Below, piece by piece: positions 26,088-34,873 of a DNA stretch of 64,000 bases. This DNA comes from Lachnospiraceae bacterium A2 (lineage in GTDB: Bacteria > Bacillota > Clostridia > Lachnospirales > Lachnospiraceae), in the NCBI GenBank assembly GCA_000403315.2, contig KE159636.1, positions 1,525,740-1,589,739 of the forward strand, read 5' to 3'. Each line of letters starts with the position of its first letter. Position 1 is the first letter of the stretch. The position numbers and the translations under genes are program-made. The notes beneath the pieces were generated by a model that saw nothing but the letters and a program-made list of their open reading frames with translations, had not been told where the DNA came from and ran no database searches.

Positions 26088-27317
26088 ATGACAGAGTTAG
26101 AGATAAACAAGGAATACACATATCCGCAAATTTGTGAGATAGTTGGATGGGAACAAAAGGCAGGTAATTCAAAAAAAGCACAGCTTAGGGAAATTGAAGA
26201 TGCTTACGAATATTACCATCCAGAGAATAGGAAAACACATAAACCAAAAAAATCATATATATTTACTAGAAAAATCCGTGATCTGGTAGAACCGTCAAAA
26301 GAAAACAGTGCAGGTAATAACCGAAAGAATATCCAATCAATGATCTGGTATCTACAAGCAAAGTTTGATCTTGATGATAACTGGTATTCATTCACAGATT
26401 GGTATTGTGAGAAATTGGAGCTGATGCATAAGGGAATCTGCAATGCAGTTTATCATCCTGATGAGATAGATGCTGTATGTGAAAAATGCAATATTTCTGA
26501 TGGCAAGTTATTCTGTGAATATGTTTCGGCTGCAAAATCAGAACTGAAAAATATGTTTCTGAAATCGCTGGCTTACTTGGAAAAGAAAGGTAAGATTACA
26601 TACCATGACGAGTATAAATTTATCTATCAGTTGGGGGAACGAACAAGAGGTTATGTAATTACAGATTGTTTAAATAATGTTGTGGAAGATATTGAAACCG
26701 TTGTGTGTAATGATATGAATGAAGAATATAATCTGAGTAAAAAGATGAAAGGCAGACAATTATTAAAAATAATTTTTTCAAAAGAGAAACTTACCAATGA
26801 ATTTAAAGAGTTTTGCCTATTCGCTTTAAATGACAATGATGAGGTTTTAAACAAACTAAATAATGAATTATCTTATCAACATCCAACATTTCATCCGGAT
26901 TACAGTTCTATAAGTTCTGAACGCCAGTTGATTTCATATTATCGTGGAATATCCATTACGGATATGGAACTTGAAGAAAGTGATCAAGATTGTCTTGCAT
27001 TAGATATAACAAACAGAATCAGAACTAAAGTAAGAAAATCACTGATGAAAAGTTATAGAAAGCCAATAATACAATCTGATTTACAGGCGATTGAAAAAGC
27101 ATTATTTCAACAGTACTATGATGAAATTGACGAGGATATACTATTACTTGCAGATAATGATGATGCATCGGATATTGAACAGATTTTTGGTGAGACAAAT
27201 AAGTTTACTGACAAATCTGATAATTGGGGCGAACCTGTTTCAATGGAGCATGATTTTCCTATAGAAGAAATACTGGACATGCCTACAGAGGGCGAGGTTC
27301 AAATGAACCTGCCCTAA
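26088..27317 (+). CDS. Hypothetical protein, acidic C-terminus
   Basis: 409 residues with no domain I can name. Residues 5-60 (TYPQICEIVGWEQKAGNSKKAQLREI) could be a helix-turn-helix of the kind seen in phage DNA-binding proteins. The middle is helical and charged; the last 60 residues are strongly acidic (DIEQIFGE, LLLADNDDASDIE). A GAAAGG ribosome site precedes ATG 26,088. It directly precedes the hairpin-dense RNA region, whose first stem contains its stop codon. Confidence 0.7.
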   Translation: MTELEINKEYTYPQICEIVGWEQKAGNSKKAQLREIEDAYEYYHPENRKTHKPKKSYIFTRKIRDLVEPSKENSAGNNRKNIQSMIWYLQAKFDLDDNWYSFTDWYCEKLELMHKGICNAVYHPDEIDAVCEKCNISDGKLFCEYVSAAKSELKNMFLKSLAYLEKKGKITYHDEYKFIYQLGERTRGYVITDCLNNVVEDIETVVCNDMNEEYNLSKKMKGRQLLKIIFSKEKLTNEFKEFCLFALNDNDEVLNKLNNELSYQHPTFHPDYSSISSERQLISYYRGISITDMELEESDQDCLALDITNRIRTKVRKSLMKSYRKPIIQSDLQAIEKALFQQYYDEIDEDILLLADNDDASDIEQIFGETNKFTDKSDNWGEPVSMEHDFPIEEILDMPTEGEVQMNLP

Positions 27318-29087
27318 CAAATACGAATTGTGTGGGGCAGGATGAACTTTATAAAGTGGTGTCCACTCCAATTGGAGTGGAGTCCCAAACAGGTGATTAC
27401 AATGAACCTGATTATATAGAAGTAGATAATGAATCTCATGGTCGAAAAATTGGCCATGGGACATTTCGCGTTACTGGGAATAATTCAGGGTTTGTAGGCA
27501 TAGATGATTTATATTGGAAAATTGTTATGCAGACAGGGGGTACAAAATTTTGTACTGCCCTATCAAAATACTTTAGGTGAGCCAAATTTGGCGATGCTTA
27601 CAAGGGGGGAGTGCCTAAAAATGACACCCCCTATTGGGACACTGGCTTTCAAGGGACACTGTAAAACTCAGCATCCAACATGTACCGAAAAGTACGGCTC
27701 CGACAGAATTGACGGAACTGGTTAAAGGGGACGGTGAAATACCGATACCATTATTGCATAGTATAAGTGTGTCTTTTGGAATATATGGTTATCCAACGAT
27801 TAGTCCGATTGGACGAATCAAGGTCACTGGCAGTTACCTTCAATATAAAAGTGCCAAATTAAAAACTTTTTCATTTGGCATAAGACTTGATTCGTCAAAA
27901 TTCTCATGAAACTTATAAAATCAAAAGATGCAATTTGCTGTCTTAAAAATCAAGCGATAAAATTTGTCGTTTGAATCAGAAGGTCAAAATGACCTCTTGA
28001 CCGTATTCCTATAATGGGCATTCGCTAAGTTCAACTTACGATTTCGGTTCAAACAGATTCCGTAAAAGTGGATAGTGTTGTCCGCTGTGGACAACGAATC
28101 ACAAGATTGGGAATGGTTGTGACACTATGACACAACGACTGCTGCATATTTGGATTATTATAGGTGGGTGGTGTTTCACCATATACCATAGACCCGTGGG
28201 ACGATGGTTCCTTGCGGGGAACTGGTGTGTACCTGTAGGTACGGTTGTTATCAGGTTTTGAACCATCTTGCTCTAAAAGCAATGTGGTAGATTTAATCTA
28301 TTCGCATATAAGTGGTCGAAAGAGGAGAAGGGAATATTCCCATGGCTGATTTTGATTTCTAGTCCCTCATTGTGCATGTTTAGAAATTTGCAGTATGAAA
28401 GTTTGGATCCAACATTATGTAGGATTGAATATATAAACTGCCTGAACGATTTGTTCTGCTAGGTGGGTAACGATTCGTTATTGAGTTTTATATATTGGAA
28501 CCTGCGTTGTGCTGGCTGATGGTAAATGTTTTACTGCCAAAGGATAAGCCCAAATGGGTATGTCCTAATTCTGGACATCCGAAAGTGCATAGTATGCATA
28601 TCTGAAATCTGATAAGCAAACGGTTTAAAATGTTTGGTAAAATAAATTCCGTTCACCTTCTACAGTGATTGTAACGCTTATACCGTTTGAGTTTACAGCG
28701 ATTAGGCCAAATGGGCTTCACCGCCAGCATCGGTTTTAAACCCAACACCTATAGGGGATGAGTTTTTCACAGAATTGTGAAAAAGTTGCCCCACGGTGGT
28801 ACAACTGCAATCATATGAATTAGTCTATCGTGGACTAATCCTAAGCCGATACAAACGGCTTAGAAAATATCTCTATTATTTCCCCCAACAAGTGGAGGGA
28901 AGTCAGCGTCTCCCGTTTTGGTGCCGCTATATTACAGTTTCGCAGAATTGAGAAATCGCTAGTTTTGGCGAAAACATACAACTGAATATTGGATTATGTC
29001 GGAGAGTCCCAATCGGGATTCTCTTTTGGCGTTCGCTTATAAACGAATGCTGTCTATTATCATATCGAAAGGAAGTATCTAAAGAAA
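27318..29087 (+). ncRNA. 1.77-kb hairpin-dense non-coding region, candidate giant structured RNA
   Basis: No plausible gene on either strand, but stem after stem. Examples: CCTGCCC/GGGCAGG (27,308-27,341); TCCACTCCAATTGGAGTGGA (27,362-27,381); GTACAAAATTTTGTAC (27,540); a three-way junction closed by GACGAATCAAG/CTTGATTCGTC (27,812-27,896) with TGCCAAAT/ATTTGGCA inside; AGGTCA/TGACCT (27,981); GTTGTCC/GGACAAC (28,077); GATGGTTC/GAACCATC (28,203-28,267) enclosing GTTCC/GGAAC and GTACC/GGTAC; TTTTTCACA/TGTGAAAAA (28,763); ATTAGTC/GACTAAT (28,819); TAAGCCG/CGGCTTA (28,842); GAGAGTCCC/GGGATTCTC (29,002-29,023). Density and branching suggest a folded RNA of the ornate type (GOLLD, ROOL class size), but I cannot assign a family. 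Strand is inferred from the neighbours. Confidence 0.55.
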
Positions 29088-30377
29088 ATGAGCAATACAA
29101 GAGTATCAGAAATTGAAACAACAAAAATATGCAAGAAATGTGGCAGAATCCTGCCTATAGCAAAATTTAGGCTGGTAAAAGGGCAGTTTCATAATCCTTA
29201 TTACTTAAATCAGTGTAAAGAGTGTGAATATCAATATCAGCGTGAATATTTAGAAGAAAAGAATAAGATTGAGTTTTCGGATAATCTGGAAATGCTGATC
29301 CAGAGGCACTACAAAGATATTAAGCATGAAAGGGTGCTTGATATTTCTAAATTTAAGTTTATTCCATTAGGGACAGATGAAATCTTTGTAAAGCTGATGG
29401 ATTATAAGAACGCCTGGTTATCAAATTATGGTAGGGTGATTAGATATTCATGCGGTAAATATAATCTGTTGCAGGGAAGCTATGATAAATATGGAGCTTT
29501 ATTCTATTCGTTAAGGAAGAATGTATTCTTTGGTGGCAAATGGACATATAAGGGTGTTCATCTGTATGCGGCAAAAGCAGTAGTAGAAGAATTTATTGTG
29601 AATCCTGATAAAGCGAATAATGTTTATATATGGCACAGCGGATTTGATAAGCAGGATCATTATTACAGAAATTTGTATCCGTTGAATCAGGAGCAATACA
29701 GGATTGTTAAAAACCATTTCAATAGTACAGGTGATGATTCTGAAAAATTCATATTACAGGTAATGAATGATATAAAGTATAAACCTGATGACTGGAGCAG
29801 GAGATGCATGGAGCCTGTTATGTGCGGTATTGGATACCGTGGCAGTGAAAATGTAGACTGTAAATCAGAATCCTATTTAAAATGGCATGATATGATAAAC
29901 CGTTGTTATAATGCAAAATTCCATGAAAGACAGCCGCAGTACAAGGGATGTACTGTATGCGAGGAATGGCTGAATTATAGCAATTTTAAGGTGTGGTATG
30001 ATAAGGATAAAATAGCTGGTATGTCATTGGATTTGGATAAGGATATTCTTTTCAAGGGAAATAAAGTTTATAGTCCTGAAACATGTTGCTTTGTGCCACA
30101 TGCTATTAATACTTTATTCTTGAATGGTAAGAAAAATAGAGGTGGGCTGCCTTTGGGTGTTCATTTTGATAAAAATAAAGGTAAATACCGTGCTGAAATG
30201 TCATTTATGGGTGAACAGATCAAACTTGGGACTTTTGATGCTGTGGATTCTGCTTTTGCAAGATATAAGGAATATAAAGAGGATTTTATCAGGGATATAG
30301 CTGAACAGTATAGGGATGAGATACCAGATAAGGTATATAAGGCAATGGTGGGTTGGGAGGTTGCAATTGATGACTGA
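29088..30377 (+). CDS. HNH/AP2-type putative homing endonuclease with N-terminal zinc finger
   Basis: 429 residues. The N-terminus has a four-Cys finger (CKKCGRILP and QCKECE). The middle (residues about 265-350) has the phage HNH-type pattern ending YKGCTVCEEWLNYSNFKVW, LDLDKDI and VYSPETCCFVP. The C-terminus (about 355-420) resembles an AP2 DNA-binding domain (GVHFDKNKGKYRAEM, LGTFDAVDSAFARY). This architecture is typical of free-standing homing endonucleases in phages. It lies directly after the hairpin-dense region. AAGGAAG precedes ATG. Confidence 0.75.
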   Translation: MSNTRVSEIETTKICKKCGRILPIAKFRLVKGQFHNPYYLNQCKECEYQYQREYLEEKNKIEFSDNLEMLIQRHYKDIKHERVLDISKFKFIPLGTDEIFVKLMDYKNAWLSNYGRVIRYSCGKYNLLQGSYDKYGALFYSLRKNVFFGGKWTYKGVHLYAAKAVVEEFIVNPDKANNVYIWHSGFDKQDHYYRNLYPLNQEQYRIVKNHFNSTGDDSEKFILQVMNDIKYKPDDWSRRCMEPVMCGIGYRGSENVDCKSESYLKWHDMINRCYNAKFHERQPQYKGCTVCEEWLNYSNFKVWYDKDKIAGMSLDLDKDILFKGNKVYSPETCCFVPHAINTLFLNGKKNRGGLPLGVHFDKNKGKYRAEMSFMGEQIKLGTFDAVDSAFARYKEYKEDFIRDIAEQYRDEIPDKVYKAMVGWEVAIDD

Positions 30378-30686
30378 GTGGTGCAGGATATAAAAGTCAT
30401 GGACAGGCTGGCATATTGGTTATGGCTGATAAATATAAGGGTAAAGTGCCAAGGAAAGCATATGGTGCACTGTTATAGCTTGGAGCGGGGCTATATGCGG
30501 AATGATGGATAAATGTACGGTAATGCAGCATAATATGTAATAAAAACGGTTGATTTTTGGCTGGGCATATGGTGGACTTTGTTTATAAAAATGGGAAGTA
30601 TTGTATGATCAGCTATTGTATTTAGGTGGCTGAGGTGATATAATATGGGAAAAGAAAGCAAAAAAGAAAGTAAGGAGGTCGATTTT

Positions 30687-30872
30687 ATGGCATTAGCGCA
30701 AAGATGTAATCCGGGCTGTATTATCTCATATGGAAAAGAGAAAGAATTTTTCAAGAAAGTTAATGACAGTCGGCCGACTGAAGAATTCTGGGAAGAATGT
30801 ATGCGCCTTAGAAATAATATAAGCCAAGAAACTATTGATATAATTAATGGGTTGATGGACAGAGAAAATTAA
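30687..30872 (+). CDS. Putative antitoxin paired with a GNAT toxin
   Basis: 61 residues from ATG 30,687, fixed by TAAGGAGG. Sequence MALAQRCNPGCIISYGKEKEF then a helical tail with FWEECMRLRNN. No known antitoxin domain is recognised (not a DUF1778 ribbon-helix-helix). Its stop overlaps the start of the GNAT gene by one base, the usual arrangement of antitoxin-toxin pairs; the role is inferred from that. Confidence 0.5.
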   Translation: MALAQRCNPGCIISYGKEKEFFKKVNDSRPTEEFWEECMRLRNNISQETIDIINGLMDREN

Positions 30873-31474
30873 TGAATGGCGCAGAATTTAAGTATATAGA
30901 GCTTGAACAATCAAAAGTTACGGATGAAGTCATAGGGCAGTTTGATTGTGGGAATGCAGACATGACGGAGTACTTGCATTACCAGGCAAAGAAAGACGCG
31001 GCAAATGGGAATGGCGTAACTTATGTTTTGGTGACAGAAGACAGGAAACGTATTTATGCGTATGCCACAATAAAAGCATACAGCCTATATTATTATGACG
31101 ATGCAAATAAGTACCATACAAAGCCGATGGATAATGAAGGGAAAATATTATTATCAATCCCTTGTGTAGAAATAAAAATGTTTGCCATCAGCAGGAAATT
31201 GAAAAAGCAGGTGGCATATACTTGGGATTCTGAAAATTTGCAGCATTATTCAAGCATTTTCTTTAAGCTGTTTCTTGAAGAATTGTATTATATGTCAATG
31301 AACACGATAGGGTTTCAGATGGTATTTTTGCGCGCGAATGACGAAGGGGAGAGGCTTTATAGAAATAATAAGTTTGTAGACTGTGACGAGTACTTGAATA
31401 CATATGATGCGAAATCAGAAGGATGTAAGTCCTTAGCAGTTACATTGACAGAAATCGAGAATGTTATATTTTAA
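30872..31474 (+). CDS. GNAT acetyltransferase, TacT-like toxin candidate
   Basis: 200 residues. The opening QFDCGNADMTEYLHYQAKKDA and NGVTYVLV is the hallmark of the TacT/AtaT-type GNAT toxins, which acetylate aminoacyl-tRNA and stop translation; MFAISRKLKKQ is the acetyl-CoA site region and QMVFLRANDEGERLYRNNKF the C-terminal GNAT motif. The usual Q/R-x2-G-x-G/A pyrophosphate loop is degenerate here (SRKLKKQVAY). The one-base overlap with the upstream small gene supports a type II toxin-antitoxin operon. Confidence 0.65.
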   Translation: MNGAEFKYIELEQSKVTDEVIGQFDCGNADMTEYLHYQAKKDAANGNGVTYVLVTEDRKRIYAYATIKAYSLYYYDDANKYHTKPMDNEGKILLSIPCVEIKMFAISRKLKKQVAYTWDSENLQHYSSIFFKLFLEELYYMSMNTIGFQMVFLRANDEGERLYRNNKFVDCDEYLNTYDAKSEGCKSLAVTLTEIENVIF

Positions 31475-31520
31475 GGTATATCGGATGTAAAAATCTGGTG
31501 TGCCTTATTTTTTTGCGGTT

Positions 31521-31964
31521 TTAAGGTATATTATTAGAGCTGCTAAATGCTGCTAAGATTTTTGGAGCACAATTTCTGCTCATATGTAGTTTAGTGTTAT
31601 TGATGAGAGTAATCTCGTTATGTTTAATTGTTTTGATTTTTCCTATTGAAACTAAGCAGCTTTGATTGCATTTGACAAAATTATAAGCAGATAATTGTTT
31701 TAACTCGTTGTTTAATGTCCCATATTTATAATATTCGTCATGTTTTGTATAAATTGAAATATTGTGCTTTTGTATTTTTAAATAATAAATATCGTTAATT
31801 TTTATTTTAGATATAGATATTTTTGTTTTGCATACATATTCCTGTTGCATATCTATGAAAAATTGTAGAGCTTGTTCTAAACCAGATATACCATATTGGT
31901 TTAAGAAATTACTAAGATATAATTGTTGCTTTTTATTTAATGCAGATTGTAGTAATTCATCCAT
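31521..31964 (-). CDS. Stand-alone LytTR-domain regulator
   Basis: 147 residues. The N-terminal 45 residues are helical; residues about 50-140 form a LytTR DNA-binding domain (INDIYYLKIQKHNISIYT, FVKCNQSCLVSIGKI, LHMSRN). There is no receiver domain, so it is not a classical response regulator. It is transcribed against its neighbours and could control the element or the adjacent toxin pair. Ribosome site is weak (AGAGAAA). Confidence 0.7.
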   Translation of the reverse strand: MDELLQSALNKKQQLYLSNFLNQYGISGLEQALQFFIDMQQEYVCKTKISISKIKINDIYYLKIQKHNISIYTKHDEYYKYGTLNNELKQLSAYNFVKCNQSCLVSIGKIKTIKHNEITLINNTKLHMSRNCAPKILAAFSSSNNIP

Positions 31965-32138
31965 GATTTTTCTCTAAATGCAAATAATTTTCCTAATATG
32001 TTTTTAATCATACCAGTTATGATTATGGCATATTGTCGAAAGAGGTAGATTATTGTATAATTTATTAAAAATTAATTACTAAGGAGCTTCCTGTATAATT
32101 CAAATATAGGGAATTCCAAGAAGGGTGGTTGATAAAAA

Positions 32139-32208
32139 GATACCTCAGAGTAAAATAAGATTACTGGCTTAGCGGGTTAGTAAAAATCTTATTGAACAGA
32201 GAGGTATC
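32139..32208 (+). promoter_or_regulatory. Hairpin that covers the transposase ribosome site
   Basis: GATACCTC (32,139-32,146) pairs with GAGGTATC (32,201-32,208) and, inside it, AATAAGATT (32,154-32,162) with AATCTTATT (32,185-32,193). The 3' arm holds the GAGGT ribosome site of the transposase. Such hairpins are known in insertion sequences to prevent translation of read-through transcripts. Confidence 0.7.
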
Positions 32209-32212
32209 CAAG

Positions 32213-33499
32213 ATGAATTATAACACACAGAACGCAAAAATTGCATCCATAACTGAAAAAACTCTGATTGTTGGAATTGATGTGGGAAGTGAAACCCACT
32301 ATGCCCGGGCATTTGACTGGCGCAACTACGAGTATACAAAGAAACCGCTGGAGTTCAGCAACACAGAGGCCGGATTCCAGACATTCAAAGCATGGATGGG
32401 GGACATAGCGGAGAAATACGGCAAAACTGCCGTAATACCGGGCATGGAGCCGACAGGGCATTACTGGTTTGCCCTGGGGAAATTCCTGCAGGACAGCGGG
32501 ATGAGGCCTGTGCATGTGAATCCCCACCACGTGAAAAAATCAAAAGAACTGGATGACAACAACCCCAACAAAAATGACCGTAAAGACCCAAAGACGATCG
32601 CTGCGCTTGTCAACGAGGGACGGTTCTCGTACCCTTACATACCAACCGGTATCTATGCAGAGATCAGGAGCCTGTCAAACCTGCGCTTCCAGACGCAGGA
32701 GGAGCTCACGAGGATCAGGAACCGCCTGGCCAGATGGTTCGCCATCTACTTCCCTGAATATAAAGACGTTTATGGGGATTTGAAGGCGGTGAGCGGGAGG
32801 ATGGTGCTGAAGGAGGCGCCGCTGCCGGAGGACATCAGAAAACTGGGGGTGGAAGGTGTGGACCGGATATGGAGGGACGCAAAGCTGAGAGGCGCTGGGA
32901 TGAAGAGGGCAAAGACCCTGGTAACAGCTGCGGAGCATAGCGTAGGAAGTACGGAAGCGCCGGAAGCCGCCCGTATGGAACTGAAAAACCTTCTGGCTGA
33001 CATGGATGTATATACCTCAAGGCTGGAGGGGCTTCTCCTGAAAATAGAGGAAAAGCTGAAAGAAATCCCATATGTTGATAAACTGATAGGGATTAAGGGG
33101 ATCGGCCTGGCAACAGTCAGCGGATTCATTGCGGAGGCGGGAGACATTGGACGTTTTGACAACCCAAAGCAGTTACAGAAGCTGGCGGGATATGCGGTTG
33201 TGGCGAATGATTCCGGGAAGCATAACGGCGAAAGCCGGATCAGTTACAGGGGAAGGAAACGCCTGAGGTATGTGCTGTATGAAGCAGCGATATCCTTGAT
33301 TGGGAAGAATGCGGAGTTCAGGGCAATACATGGGTATTACCGGACACGTAAAGAAAACCCATTAAAGAAGATGCAGTCTGTCGTAGCGGTAGCGTGTAAG
33401 GTCCTGAGGATATTCTACACGATACTGACAAAAGGTGTAGACTATGATGCCGGAAAACTGATGGGCGACATCAGGAGGCCACAGATCCAGGCAGCGTAA
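32213..33499 (+). CDS. IS110-family recombinase/transposase
   Basis: A 428-residue enzyme with the N-terminal DEDD RuvC-like domain (first Asp in IVGIDVGSETHYA, Glu in GMEPTGHYW, DRKDPKTIAAL) and the C-terminal Transposase_20 region with the catalytic Ser in LQKLAGYAVVANDSGKHNG. IS110 enzymes are guided by a bridge RNA. Start ATG 32,213 is preferred to the in-frame TTG 32,192 because GAGGT lies nine bases upstream. The frame is intact. Confidence 0.93.
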   Translation: MNYNTQNAKIASITEKTLIVGIDVGSETHYARAFDWRNYEYTKKPLEFSNTEAGFQTFKAWMGDIAEKYGKTAVIPGMEPTGHYWFALGKFLQDSGMRPVHVNPHHVKKSKELDDNNPNKNDRKDPKTIAALVNEGRFSYPYIPTGIYAEIRSLSNLRFQTQEELTRIRNRLARWFAIYFPEYKDVYGDLKAVSGRMVLKEAPLPEDIRKLGVEGVDRIWRDAKLRGAGMKRAKTLVTAAEHSVGSTEAPEAARMELKNLLADMDVYTSRLEGLLLKIEEKLKEIPYVDKLIGIKGIGLATVSGFIAEAGDIGRFDNPKQLQKLAGYAVVANDSGKHNGESRISYRGRKRLRYVLYEAAISLIGKNAEFRAIHGYYRTRKENPLKKMQSVVAVACKVLRIFYTILTKGVDYDAGKLMGDIRRPQIQAA

Positions 33500-33890
33500 T
33501 AAACGGACATAAACCACAAGCAGGCAATGCCCTGTCATAGTTGGGTTGGACTTCCAAAAATTTTGATTGAGGGTTGAATCCAGCTGTGGCAGGAAAGCTG
33601 GAAAGTATGGGGAACGATCCGGGAAAACGTCCACCGAAAGGTGCCGGTGAGGGAAGCATACGGGACAGGTCAGTAAGACTTATACAAAGAATGAGCCGGT
33701 AGCCGGCAGGAATATTTTCCATAGGGCATGACCCTGGTTAGGAGCTGAGCTGGCACCCTGGTTATGGACAGGCGGGACGAAGGAAGTTAGGACCCCGGCA
33801 GAGATGCAGGGTGATCCTGGTAGACACGGGAGGTACGCTGCCATAGAAGGATGGGTATACATAAGGCCATGTAGAGCGAAAACAAAGACG
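33500..33890 (+). ncRNA. Candidate bridge RNA region of the IS110-family element
   Basis: About 390 bases after the transposase are GC-rich, have no gene and contain many short pairings (for example CCGGTAGCCGG near 33,692). In the IS1111 branch of IS110 the bridge RNA is encoded at the right end, after the gene; the 5' flank here is short. Location and composition fit; guide loops were not identified. Confidence 0.45.
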
Positions 33891-34036
33891 TTCTACTTCG
33901 TGTACCCTTCACCCTCTATTTTCGTACCAGATACAGAGAAATGTCCATCTCCTTGGCTCATTCATCTGAGATATGTAACTATAAATTCCTTGATTTTTTA
34001 AGGAAAATCACTTGACAATATAGGGAGGGTTTATAC

Positions 34037-34513
34037 ATGAATTTGAAAAAGGAAAAGAGTATTGAAACTCCTGAACTTAAGGTTAAAGGAAATATTATGA
34101 GTTGGGATGGAATGATGATACAGCTTTCGAATGTTTCTAGTGTTTCTACAGCACCATTGGATCAGCTTGCATTTCCGATGCTTTCTGTTTTATTAATTTT
34201 TGTGGGTATAGTAGGACTAAAGCAGGAACTATTTTTTGGCGTTCTACTATTGGTGCTTGGTGGGGCATGGATTTACGGTTGGTACTATATTAACAATAAA
34301 CGTAAGTTAAATACCATTTTAAGTATTGTTATGAACTCAGGGAGTAATTTACAATTTGTTATTAGTAATAAAAGTTTTCTTGATAAAGTATTGCAAGTTT
34401 TAGAGCTAATAATTATTGAGGGGGATATTGGAAAACAAAATATAACTATTAACATAAAAGGAAATACAATTTCAGGAAATGCAAAGGTATTAAACGATTT
34501 AAATATGTTATAA
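34037..34513 (+). CDS. Two-transmembrane hypothetical protein (DUF6232-like)
   Basis: 158 residues: a soluble N-terminal strand region (ELKVKGNIMSWDGMMIQLSNVSSV), a hairpin of two membrane segments (about 48-87) and a C-terminal soluble part ending in ITINIKGNTISGNAKVLNDLNML. The N-terminal pattern resembles DUF6232. GGGAGGG precedes the ATG and a TTGACA lies at 34,013. Translationally close (9 bases) to the next gene. Function unknown; a two-gene defence or stress unit is a guess. Confidence 0.6.
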   Translation: MNLKKEKSIETPELKVKGNIMSWDGMMIQLSNVSSVSTAPLDQLAFPMLSVLLIFVGIVGLKQELFFGVLLLVLGGAWIYGWYYINNKRKLNTILSIVMNSGSNLQFVISNKSFLDKVLQVLELIIIEGDIGKQNITINIKGNTISGNAKVLNDLNML

Positions 34514-34522
34514 GGAGGCTGT

Positions 34523-34873
34523 ATGGGGATAGAAATTAATTTAAGCGGTATGAAAATAGGTGACAATGTTAGGCTTTTGAATGATGCTTCAATTAGGGGG
34601 GATGGGGAAGTAAGTTTAAGGTTAGAGAATTTAGAATTAAGCGGACAAGCTGCAATATTAGATAATTTACAAATAGATTCAGTACTGGAAGAGTTAGGTA
34701 AAAGAGTGTTACAAATGGATAAGGATTCTGACGAGTATTTACGAATTCAAGAAATATTAAAAAGAAAGCAGTGGAAAAAAGAGAATTTTATTAATTGCGT
34801 ATTAAAACATGTGAGTGATTTTTCACAAGGAGTTTTAGCAAGTGTAGTGGCGAATTTTCTCACAACTATGTAG
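34523..34873 (+). CDS. Hypothetical partner of the two-TM protein
   Basis: 116 residues with no known domain. The N-terminal 60 residues (IEINLSGMKIGDNVRLLNDA, ELSGQAAILDNLQI) echo the C-terminal end of the preceding protein (TISGNAKVLNDL), as if both contain the same short beta-repeat unit. The C-terminal part is helical. AAGGAGG precedes ATG 34,523. Confidence 0.6.
   Translation: MGIEINLSGMKIGDNVRLLNDASIRGDGEVSLRLENLELSGQAAILDNLQIDSVLEELGKRVLQMDKDSDEYLRIQEILKRKQWKKENFINCVLKHVSDFSQGVLASVVANFLTTM

Larger units (their letters stand above)
32130..33900 (+). mobile_element. IS110-family element (approximate limits)
   Basis: GC-richer than its surroundings, with one transposase and a long 3' non-coding tail. 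IS110 elements lack clear inverted ends, and I could not define the exact borders; the limits given enclose the 5' hairpin, the gene and the structured tail. Confidence 0.7.

Noticed and set aside
27332..27909. Three short overlapping open frames on the plus strand
   Set aside because: No ribosome sites, no protein-like composition, and they run through perfect palindromes.
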